Shown here piece after piece: positions 1 through 6,342 of a stretch of 18,196 bases of DNA. The notes below the pieces were generated by a model, which ran no database searches, had not been told where the DNA came from, and saw only the letters and a list, made by a program, of their open reading frames with translations. The stretch is from Lentisphaeria bacterium (GTDB lineage: Bacteria; Verrucomicrobiota; Lentisphaeria; Victivallales; UBA1829), in the NCBI GenBank assembly GCA_017456805.1, contig JAFTIQ010000046.1:1-18196 (forward strand), in the 5' to 3' direction. Position numbers and translations under genes: made by a program. Every line of letters starts with the position of its first letter. The stretch's first letter is position 1.

Positions 1-141
1 AATTTGGTTGAAAAGAGATTGCTGATGAGCTGGAAATGGTAGTTTGAGCGTGGCTACTCTCTGAGTAACCACCGAAAACGCTCCATTTTCAGATCTCTGC
101 AAGAATTTTCAGACATTTTTGAAGACTTTTGAAATCACCTC
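1..141 (+). repeat. MITE-like palindromic repeat, copy 1 (left end cut by window)
   Basis: All 59 bases of 1-59 match 17569-17627, and all 80 bases of 62-141 match 17660-17739. The only difference is in the centre: copy 1 has 2 bases where copy 2 has a 32-base hairpin module. The identity stops sharply after CACCTC at 141, which marks the right boundary of the element. By comparison with copy 2 about 24 bases of the left terminal arm lie before the window. The copy ends 33 bp upstream of the GH4 start codon, so it probably sits in that gene's leader or promoter region. It contains no coding frame that looks real. Confidence 0.9.
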
Positions 142-174
142 GAATAGCTCAAAAAAAACAAAAGGAGTTAAGAA

Positions 175-1512
175 ATGCAGAAAAAGTTGAAACTTACTAT
201 GTTGGGAGCCGGTTCCGGTTTCGTTCTTACGATTGCAAAAGAATTGCTGACCGATCCAGTATTTGACAACAGCACCTTTATGCTGATGGATGTTGCCGAA
301 GATCGTTTGCAAGTTGCTGAAAGCTCTGTGAAAGAAGTACTTGCAACCGGAAAGAATCATGTTGAAGTCCAGACGACCACTGATCTTTCCAAAGCTCTTG
401 ACGGCGCGGATTATGTGATCTCCTCCTGCGAAAAGAACCGTTATGCTTACTGGGCAAAGGATTTCCGGATCGCAGAAAAATATGGAGTCTATCAAGTCAA
501 AGCGGAAAACGGCGGTCCCGGCGGAATCATCCACGGCGCAAGAAATATCTGCCTTTACAAAGAAGTTCTTGAAACCATGGAAAAATGCTGCCCGAACGCT
601 TGGCTGATGAACTTCTCCAACCCCATGTCCATCCTTTGTACCTACTTCAAAAATTACTTTCCGAAAATCAAAGCACTCGGATTCTGCCATCAGGTCCATG
701 GTTCATTCGGTCTGATCGCAGAAGAATTGGGAATGGAACCCGGCGAACTGGAAGTTATAACAGCTGGAGTCAATCACTTGAACTGGCTCTTTGACATCCG
801 TCGCCGCAATACCCGGGAAAGCTGCATGGAGGAATTTATCTCCAAAATGCAGGAATCCAAATACTGGAATGAAGTGTTCCCCAGTACCCCGGAACAGAAA
901 TTCACCAAAGAAGTCTACAATACCTTCGGCATGTATCCTGTTGGATATGACGAACACATTGTGGAATACCTGCCCTTCTTCCAGGATCCCGAAGATTGGG
1001 AAAACTGGGGACTTCACTCTCTTGCAGATTTCTATGAAAATCTGGTTAAACAGAAATCCCACACTCTGGAAACCCAGCGTCTTCTTGGCAAAAACTATGC
1101 AAAACCGCCCTTCCCCGTGGATCCCGACCATCCGTACTACGCAGAAAATCCCTGCCGCGTGATCACCGCACTGGAAACAAATACTCCGCTTTACTTTGAT
1201 GCCATCAATATTCGCAACAACGGTGCAGTGGAAAACCTTCCGGACGATGTGATTCTTGATGTTCCTGCCCTTGCGATTGGGGGAGAAGTCCGTTCCATCC
1301 ATGTCGGCAAACTTCCTGTTGCCCCTGCCGAAATCTGTCGTCGCCAGACAGTGATTCACGAAATGGTAGCGCAAGCGATTGCGGAAGGCAATGATTCTCT
1401 GGCAATTCAAGCGCTCTGTCTGGATCCCTATGTGCCCAGCATAAAGAAAGCAAAACAGATCTGGGCAGATTACCGGAAAGAGTACAAGGAAGAGCTCACG
1501 ACGTTCTGCTGA
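175..1512 (+). CDS. Glycoside hydrolase family 4 (NAD+- and metal-dependent glycosidase)
   Basis: This 445-residue protein is the normal length for GH4. The family breaks glycosidic bonds by an oxidation-elimination-reduction cycle using NAD+ and usually Mn2+, in the cytoplasm. Visible signatures are the dinucleotide loop GAGSGFV (11-17) with acidic D39 after beta-2, NPM at 149-151, the GFC metal Cys (C171), the NHLNW motif with metal His H201, and GYDEHIVEYLPF (257-268). No signal peptide is present. The sequence looks closer to the alpha-galactosidase/alpha-glucosidase/alpha-glucuronidase side of GH4 than to phospho-glycosidases, but I cannot fix the substrate. The start is supported by AGGAG at 163-167, 7 nt before the ATG. 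The gene is followed by its own strong terminator, so it is a monocistronic unit. Its promoter is not visible and may lie before the window, upstream of the repeat. Confidence 0.93.
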   Translation: MQKKLKLTMLGAGSGFVLTIAKELLTDPVFDNSTFMLMDVAEDRLQVAESSVKEVLATGKNHVEVQTTTDLSKALDGADYVISSCEKNRYAYWAKDFRIAEKYGVYQVKAENGGPGGIIHGARNICLYKEVLETMEKCCPNAWLMNFSNPMSILCTYFKNYFPKIKALGFCHQVHGSFGLIAEELGMEPGELEVITAGVNHLNWLFDIRRRNTRESCMEEFISKMQESKYWNEVFPSTPEQKFTKEVYNTFGMYPVGYDEHIVEYLPFFQDPEDWENWGLHSLADFYENLVKQKSHTLETQRLLGKNYAKPPFPVDPDHPYYAENPCRVITALETNTPLYFDAINIRNNGAVENLPDDVILDVPALAIGGEVRSIHVGKLPVAPAEICRRQTVIHEMVAQAIAEGNDSLAIQALCLDPYVPSIKKAKQIWADYRKEYKEELTTFC

Positions 1513-1542
1513 ACTTTCTGAAAAAACAACAGGTTATTCAGG

Positions 1543-1584
1543 CTGTGTTCTGTCTTTCAATAAGGACAGAACACAGTTTTTTTT
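1543..1584 (+). terminator. Rho-independent terminator after GH4 gene
   Basis: A perfect 12-bp stem, CTGTGTTCTGTC (1543-1554) with GACAGAACACAG (1565-1576), encloses a 10-nt loop and is followed by eight T (1577-1584). It lies 30 nt after the GH4 stop and separates this gene from the next transcription unit. Confidence 0.95.
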
Positions 1585-1587
1585 ATA

Positions 1588-1628
1588 TGATATTCGACGG
1601 AATATATCAATGCTGAATTTGATTGATA
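1588..1628. promoter_or_regulatory. Two adjacent small inverted repeats in intergenic region (possible operator)
   Basis: ATATTC-GACG-GAATAT (1590-1605) is a perfect 6-bp dyad. It is followed by TATCAAT (1605-1611) and ATTGATA (1622-1628), a perfect 7-bp dyad with a 10-nt spacer. The region is AT-rich, so chance is a real alternative. They sit about 115-150 bp upstream of the 1743 promoter. The rest of 1585-1742 shows nothing I can name. Confidence 0.25.
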
Positions 1629-1742
1629 ATAATTAAGATGCAACAAAAGCCTTCGATTTATGAAACGAACCCGCTTTGCTTCGTATTTTCCTGTATTTTC
1701 TGCTGTTTTGGATAAAAAATGTAAAATTTATAAAAAACACTC

Positions 1743-1770
1743 TTGAAAATTCCAAAAAAATTGATATAAT
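1743..1770 (+). promoter_or_regulatory. Sigma70-type promoter for the 1808-6273 gene block
   Basis: TTGAAA (1743-1748), a 16-nt spacer and a perfect TATAAT (1765-1770) lie 37 nt before the ATG at 1808. The 10-mer CTCTTGAAAA occurs twice, at 1740-1749 over the -35 box and at 1779-1788 in the presumed initial transcribed region, 39 bp apart. A direct repeat on both sides of a promoter core could be a regulator site, but no regulator is encoded in the window. Confidence 0.75.
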
Positions 1771-1807
1771 AGAGTTTGCTCTTGAAAAATTGGAGGAATA
1801 ACAGACA

Positions 1808-2956
1808 ATGAGCATTATTGAAGAATTTCACAAGAATCGGGCGCAGGCGCTTATCCCGGGAGTTCCCGGAGAGATTCCGGAAAACTCGGCACGGAAAACC
1901 CGTCCGTATCAGGGGATCCCCGGAATTGAAGCCGGAAAAGATGGCTCTCTTTACGCCACATGGTATGCAGGAGGAAAAGGGGAAGGTCCGGATAACTATG
2001 TGATCCTCTCTCTCAGCCGGGATCATGGCAGAAGCTGGGAAGAAGTGCAATGTATCTCTCCTGAAGGACTTGTCCGGGCATACGATCCTACGCTTTGGTT
2101 TGATCCGCAGGGACGGCTCTGGTGGTTCTGGGCACAGTCATATTCTCCCGAGCTTGGGCAGATTTTTGATGGAAAATGCGGTGTTTTCTGCTGTTGTTGC
2201 GAAAATCCTGAAAAGGAACTGAAATGGTCTGAACCCCGCAGGATTGCCGACGGGATCATGATGAACAAACCCACAGCAGATTCCAAAGGGAACTGGCTTC
2301 TGCCCACAGCAATTTGGGCTTGCGAACCGAAATATGTTACCGAAGAGGATAAAAAATTTGCGTTTTCCAATGTAACCATCAGCCGGGACAACGGAAAGAC
2401 GTTTGAATATCTTGGCTCGGCGGATGTTCCGGAACGGACCTTTGATGAGCATTGCATTATCGAACGGAAAGATGGAACGCTCTGGATGCTTGTCCGGTGC
2501 CAATACGGAATCGGAGAGAGTTTCTCCAGTGATGGCGGAAAAACATGGACTCCCGGAAAACCTGCAATCTTCGGTGGGCCCAATTCCCGTTTCGCGATCC
2601 GCCGGCTGAAATCCGGCAATCTGCTGCTGATCAACCATCGGATCCCCTACACTCTTCCCGGAGAATCGCTTGCTCCGGGAATGAGATTGAGAACCGATCT
2701 GACTGCATGGCTTTCTGAGGATGACGGAAAAACATGGAAAGGCGGTATGCTTATTTCCGGCAGACAGGACGTCTCTTATCCCGATACGGCACAGGATGCA
2801 GACGGCAGGATCTATATGATTTATGATCATGCCAGATACACTTCAGGAAATATATTGCTTGCCTCTTTCACAGAAGAAGATATTCTTGCAGGACGGTTGG
2901 TCACGCCGGGATCTTATCTCGATTTACTGGTCTCCAGTCTGCTGCCAAAAAAATAA
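1808..2956 (+). CDS. Sialidase-fold (BNR/Asp-box) protein, non-canonical exo-sialidase-like
   Basis: This 382-residue protein has a six-bladed-propeller sialidase signature with four Asp boxes (S-x-D-x-G-x-[TS]-[WF]) at 70-77, 192-199, 240-247 and 303-310. It fits the BNR repeat-like family (PF13088 type). The N-terminal strand that carries the catalytic Arg in true GH33 enzymes (R-I-P) here reads Q-G-I-P (35-38), so that arginine is missing and a true sialidase activity is doubtful. A related propeller glycosidase or lyase is possible. An unusual run of four cysteines (128-131) sits on one blade. No signal peptide is visible, so it is probably cytoplasmic. GGAGG at 1792-1796 supports the ATG at 1808. 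It is the first gene of a likely operon and is followed after 9 nt by the oxidoreductase gene. Confidence 0.85.
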   Translation: MSIIEEFHKNRAQALIPGVPGEIPENSARKTRPYQGIPGIEAGKDGSLYATWYAGGKGEGPDNYVILSLSRDHGRSWEEVQCISPEGLVRAYDPTLWFDPQGRLWWFWAQSYSPELGQIFDGKCGVFCCCCENPEKELKWSEPRRIADGIMMNKPTADSKGNWLLPTAIWACEPKYVTEEDKKFAFSNVTISRDNGKTFEYLGSADVPERTFDEHCIIERKDGTLWMLVRCQYGIGESFSSDGGKTWTPGKPAIFGGPNSRFAIRRLKSGNLLLINHRIPYTLPGESLAPGMRLRTDLTAWLSEDDGKTWKGGMLISGRQDVSYPDTAQDADGRIYMIYDHARYTSGNILLASFTEEDILAGRLVTPGSYLDLLVSSLLPKK

Positions 2957-2965
2957 GGAAAAAAA

Positions 2966-3979
2966 ATGAAAGAAACTGTCAGATACGGTGTAATCGGGCT
3001 TACACATGGTCATGAACATGTGCAGGCGATCATGGAAAATCCGAAAGCAGAATTGATTGTCTGCTGCGACTTGGATGAATCGAAATTCCGGAAATTGAAT
3101 CTTCCGGGACAGGTTTTATTCACGAAAAATTTTGAAGATATTCTGAACATGCAGGATTTGGATGCGGTTGTTGTTGCCCTTCCGACTCCGCTGCATGCAG
3201 AATATTCCATCCGTCTTATGGAAGCAGGAAAACACGTTCTCTGCGAAAAACCCATTGCGGTCAACGTGGAGGAAGGTTTGAAAATTTGCGAAGCCGTAAA
3301 ACGGACTGGAAAGGTTTTCCAGCTGGGATACGAGGTCCGCTATTCCCACTTCCAGGAGAAAGTTCTTGAAGTTTCCAGAAGCGGCGATATCGGAAAAGTC
3401 ACAAATGTCTGGTGGAATATGTTCACCAAAAAAGCCAATGACGGCTGGCGCGCGAACAGGAAGCTCCGCGGCGGCAAGATTTTTGACTGTGCATGTCATT
3501 ACTACAATATTCTGGAAACCTGGGCGGGCGCACCTGTCAAACGGCTTTGTGCGTTCGGCAATCTGATCGGGAAAACCGGTCCCTGCGCCGATGAGATCCC
3601 GGAAACAGCAATTGTTATGTTTGAATATGAAAATGGTGTCCGGGGCGTTTTCAATCTCTCAGATTCCTGTCCGAATGTGCAGAGCTCCATCTGCGGAATT
3701 GCCGGAACAAACGGCAAGATTGATGCCGACCCGTATTATCCTTATTATGCAGGTTCCTTGAAAGTTCATGCACACGGCGGAAAGTATCAGACACAGATTG
3801 ATATTAAGGGTCCTGCATCCCCCAAACATCTTGGATTTGATGAACAGCATGACTCTTTTATCTCAGCGATCCTGCATGGAACCGAAGTGGTGGTAACAGC
3901 GGAACAGGGTGTTCAGGTCAATAGAATTCTGGATGCAATCGATCAATCGCTTGCAACCGGAAATGTGGTGGAACTGTAA
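2966..3979 (+). CDS. Gfo/Idh/MocA-family NAD(P)-dependent oxidoreductase
   Basis: This 337-residue protein has the two-domain layout of sugar or inositol dehydrogenases: an N-terminal Rossmann domain (about 1-120) and a C-terminal alpha/beta substrate domain. The hallmark E-K-P motif is at 94-96 with preceding Cys93, and the catalytic D-x3-H is at D174-H178, following GGKIF. The nucleotide loop reads VIGLTHGHEH (9-18) and lacks the usual G-x-G-x-x-[GA] pattern, so cofactor binding may be modified or the cofactor may be held tightly. The gene starts 9 nt after the previous stop, with AAGGA overlapping that stop codon, so the two are translationally linked. Substrate is unknown; by context it is a monosaccharide or sugar acid released by neighbouring enzymes. 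The members of this family that act as NAD-dependent glycosidases (GH109, GH179 types) are an alternative. Confidence 0.9.
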   Translation: MKETVRYGVIGLTHGHEHVQAIMENPKAELIVCCDLDESKFRKLNLPGQVLFTKNFEDILNMQDLDAVVVALPTPLHAEYSIRLMEAGKHVLCEKPIAVNVEEGLKICEAVKRTGKVFQLGYEVRYSHFQEKVLEVSRSGDIGKVTNVWWNMFTKKANDGWRANRKLRGGKIFDCACHYYNILETWAGAPVKRLCAFGNLIGKTGPCADEIPETAIVMFEYENGVRGVFNLSDSCPNVQSSICGIAGTNGKIDADPYYPYYAGSLKVHAHGGKYQTQIDIKGPASPKHLGFDEQHDSFISAILHGTEVVVTAEQGVQVNRILDAIDQSLATGNVVEL

Positions 3980-4049
3980 ATATTCTGTAATACAAAGGGA
4001 ACTGCCTTTTTCAACAAACAACATAGATATGAAAAACTCTGCATTTCAC

Positions 4050-4077
4050 TTGCAAATTATGATTCAGCATATATATT
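4050..4077 (+). promoter_or_regulatory. Candidate internal promoter before PHP gene
   Basis: TTGCAA (4050-4055), a 16-nt spacer and TATATT (4072-4077) lie in the 132-nt gap between the oxidoreductase and PHP genes. Both boxes are imperfect. The gap is much longer than the others in the block, which favours some regulatory content. Confidence 0.4.
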
Positions 4078-4095
4078 CCAAAAGTATGCTGAATC
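4061..4095. promoter_or_regulatory. Perfect 11-bp dyad upstream of PHP gene
   Basis: GATTCAGCATA (4061-4071) and TATGCTGAATC (4085-4095) are exact inverted repeats with a 13-nt spacer. There is no following T tract, so it is not a standard terminator. It overlaps the candidate -10 box and ends just before the AGGAG of the PHP gene (4101-4105). It could be an operator or a stabilising or processing hairpin in the mRNA. Confidence 0.6.
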
Positions 4096-4111
4096 TGAAA
4101 AGGAGAAACCT

Positions 4112-4774
4112 ATGAAAATAGATTTGCATGTACATACTTCAGATATATCCTTCTGCGGAAGACTTTCTGCGGAACAAACGATTTCGCTTTATCGGGAAGC
4201 CGGTTATGATGCAATCGTGATCACAGATCATTTTTCTGCAGAAAATGCAGATATGTGGAAGACTCACGGCGTTGATAACTTCACGGAATATTATTTCGAA
4301 AAACAGAAAAATGCGATCGAACTCGGCAAAAAACAGGGATTGCTTGTCCTGCCCGGATGCGAATTCCGGTTCAAAGGAAGCAGTAATGATTATCTGGTCT
4401 ACGGTTTGAATGAAGAACTGGTAAAGAATCATCCGGAAGTCTATGATATGACTCCTGACAGTTTTTCTGAATTTGCACAGGAAAACGGGATTCTTTTTTA
4501 TCAGGCTCATCCATTCCGGAACGGCATGAAAGTGATCAATCCGGCATTGCTCTTCGGGATCGAAGTCATGAACAATCATCCGCGCCATGACAGCCGCAAC
4601 GATATCGCGCTGTATTGGGCGGAAAAGTTCGGTCTGCACAAAATCGGCGGTTCTGATTGTCATCAGCTCGAAGATGTGGGAACAGCCGGAATTGAAACAG
4701 ATTACCCTGTTCAAACGATCAATGATCTGATCCATGTCCTGAAAAATGATCTTTATCAGATTTTCCATAAATAA
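4112..4774 (+). CDS. PHP-domain metal-dependent phosphoesterase-like protein
   Basis: This 220-residue single-domain protein carries all the expected PHP metal ligands: H-x-H at H6/H8 (DLHVHT), D39/H40 in ITDH, E84 in GCE, H133 in QAHP, E151 in GIEV, and D182/H184 in GSDCH. PHP domains form a distorted barrel with a tri-metal centre and usually hydrolyse phosphoester bonds. Stand-alone members beside glycan genes are common in Lentisphaerota and Firmicutes but are poorly characterised, so the substrate is unknown. No signal peptide is present. AGGAG at 4101-4105 precedes the ATG. It is followed 14 nt later by the TIM-barrel protein gene, suggesting co-expression. Confidence 0.88.
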   Translation: MKIDLHVHTSDISFCGRLSAEQTISLYREAGYDAIVITDHFSAENADMWKTHGVDNFTEYYFEKQKNAIELGKKQGLLVLPGCEFRFKGSSNDYLVYGLNEELVKNHPEVYDMTPDSFSEFAQENGILFYQAHPFRNGMKVINPALLFGIEVMNNHPRHDSRNDIALYWAEKFGLHKIGGSDCHQLEDVGTAGIETDYPVQTINDLIHVLKNDLYQIFHK

Positions 4775-4788
4775 AAAAGGAAAACATT

Positions 4789-6273
4789 ATGGCTTTTCTG
4801 CTGAATGAAGATTTTGAAAATTTCGCTGCACACCGTCCACTGGAAGAGTTGAGCGAATACGGAATCCGGAAACAATTGGATCTCTATTGCTCAGGTGGAG
4901 ATAATGTTCTTATCTTCAACGGGAACGGACAGAAAGCTGTATTCGACAGCGAAGTTTTTGACTCGCTCTGGAAAGATCTGGAAATCCGGGAAGATGGAAC
5001 CGTTTTCTACCGGGGGAAAGAAGTCATGGATTCGCCCCTCCCCTTCAAAAGCAATGCATTGCATACAAAAATACTGTTTGATAACGTGAAAGATCCCTTC
5101 GGACTGCGGATCGCTTACGGCAGAGAACTGGGCAGGAAAGTTTATCTCAGCATGAGAATGAACGATGTGCACTGGGTCGAAAATATCGACAGCACGATGG
5201 TCAGTGATTTCTGGCGGGAACATCAGGATTGTCAGACGGCTTCCTTTACAAATCCGGGACAATGGTGGTTTCACTCCTTCAACTATGCAAAACCGGAAGT
5301 ATATTCTTTTCATCTTGCACTGGTAAAAGAGTATCTGACCCGCTTTGATCCCGATGGATTGGAACTGGATTGGATGCGCACCCCCTATTATTTTGAATTC
5401 GGATGGGAAGTGGAAAATGCACCGATCCTGACGGAATTCCTCCGGGAATCCAGAAAATTGGCAGAGGAATGTGCCGAAAAGAATGGCCATCCGGTGGATT
5501 TGACCGTCCGTGTCCCGGCAGATCCGGATGATGCAAGACGGATGGGATTCAACGTCATAACATGGGTAAAAGAAAAGCTTGTTGACAGGGTCGTTCTCAC
5601 CTCCTATTGGGGCGTGACGAATTATGATATCCCGCTGGAACTCTGGCGGGCTCTTCTGGGCAATGATGTTAAAATCACTGCCGGTCTGGAAATCCTCTGC
5701 CGGTGCTCTCCAACCAATTCCGGTGACTGCATGAACGACAGTGCTGTTGTGTTCGGACATGCCGCCTCCTACTATTACCGGGGTTCCGACGATATTTATC
5801 TCTTCAACCACATGGATGCCTCAACAGGCATGAGAAACCTTGCTGAGTTCCGGAAAATTCTGGAAAATCTCGATGACAGAGAGAAAACCGAACGGCAGAA
5901 ACGGCGTCACCTTGTGACGTTTGAAGATTCATTGTCGAAAGCCGTCGGAAAAACTGCGGTATCACCGCTTCCGATGACTCTTTCTGCATGGCACAAACAG
6001 ATTCGTATCAACCTGGGCGGAAAAGTCAAAAACCGCAATGCAAAACTGATTCTTTCCTGCGAGAACGGACTCCCGGAAGATGTGCGCTGCGGGAATATGA
6101 TCTGTACAAAAACAGAGGAAACGTTTACAGACAAACTGCCCGGAAATGTCAAAAATCCTGTGGTATATCAGATCCCGGACGAGGCATTGAAAGAAGGCGA
6201 CAACGTTCTCAGCTTCCTTGGGGACAAGGTTGTCATCCATTGGTGTGAAATTGTTTTGGATGAAATGAAATGA
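4789..6273 (+). CDS. TIM-barrel glycosidase-like protein of unassigned family
   Basis: I do not recognise a defined family for this 494-residue protein. Its pattern is that of clan GH-A-like barrels: a strand SMRMNDVHW (121-129), then FDPDGLELDWMR (186-197) with acidic residues E192 and D194 at a strand end, TSYWG (271-275) and GLEILC (299-304) with E301. These acids are the natural candidates for catalysis. This resembles GHL10/DUF187-type hypothetical glycosidases. Residues about 385-494 look like a C-terminal beta-sandwich, with strands such as IRINLGG and KVVIHWCEIVL. No signal peptide is visible, so it probably acts on imported sugars. AAGGA at 4777-4781 is 7 nt from the ATG. It is the last gene of the plus-strand block and runs into the bidirectional terminator. 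Confidence 0.72.
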   Translation: MAFLLNEDFENFAAHRPLEELSEYGIRKQLDLYCSGGDNVLIFNGNGQKAVFDSEVFDSLWKDLEIREDGTVFYRGKEVMDSPLPFKSNALHTKILFDNVKDPFGLRIAYGRELGRKVYLSMRMNDVHWVENIDSTMVSDFWREHQDCQTASFTNPGQWWFHSFNYAKPEVYSFHLALVKEYLTRFDPDGLELDWMRTPYYFEFGWEVENAPILTEFLRESRKLAEECAEKNGHPVDLTVRVPADPDDARRMGFNVITWVKEKLVDRVVLTSYWGVTNYDIPLELWRALLGNDVKITAGLEILCRCSPTNSGDCMNDSAVVFGHAASYYYRGSDDIYLFNHMDASTGMRNLAEFRKILENLDDREKTERQKRRHLVTFEDSLSKAVGKTAVSPLPMTLSAWHKQIRINLGGKVKNRNAKLILSCENGLPEDVRCGNMICTKTEETFTDKLPGNVKNPVVYQIPDEALKEGDNVLSFLGDKVVIHWCEIVLDEMK

Positions 6274-6284
6274 GATGAAATCTT

Positions 6285-6329
6285 AAAAAAATCAGGGCTG
6301 CGCAAACGGATTTGCGGCAGCCCTTTTTT
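6285..6329. terminator. Bidirectional terminator between convergent blocks
   Basis: GGGCTGC (6295-6301) pairs with GCAGCCC (6317-6323), and an inner GCAAA/TTTGC pair extends the stem. The plus strand continues into six T (6324-6329). On the minus strand the stem is followed by a seven-T run (complement of A 6285-6291). It can end transcripts from both the 6273 gene (plus) and the gene ending at 6343 (minus). Confidence 0.92.
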
Positions 6330-6342
6330 GTTGTCGAAATAC

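Noticed and set aside
119..147. Possible promoter TTGAAG-N17-GAATAG for the GH4 gene
   Set aside because: The -10 box matches consensus at only two positions. A promoter before the repeat, outside the window, is more likely.
1633..2050. Two minus-strand frames in and after the 1513-1807 gap
   Set aside because: Low-complexity, Phe/Ile/Lys-rich translation of AT-rich DNA that overlaps the promoter and start of the Asp-box gene.
1808..2956. Annotation as a confident GH33 sialidase
   Set aside because: Asp boxes alone define the fold, not the activity, and the expected arginine of the R-I-P motif is absent.
3909..4115. Plus-strand frame of 68 residues across the oxidoreductase end and gap
   Set aside because: Overlaps the 3' end of a real gene, runs through the dyad and ribosome site of the next gene, and has no credible start signal.
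4891..5811. Antisense frame of 306 residues opposite the TIM-barrel gene
   Set aside because: Shadow frame inside a gene with good motifs, start site and operon context.
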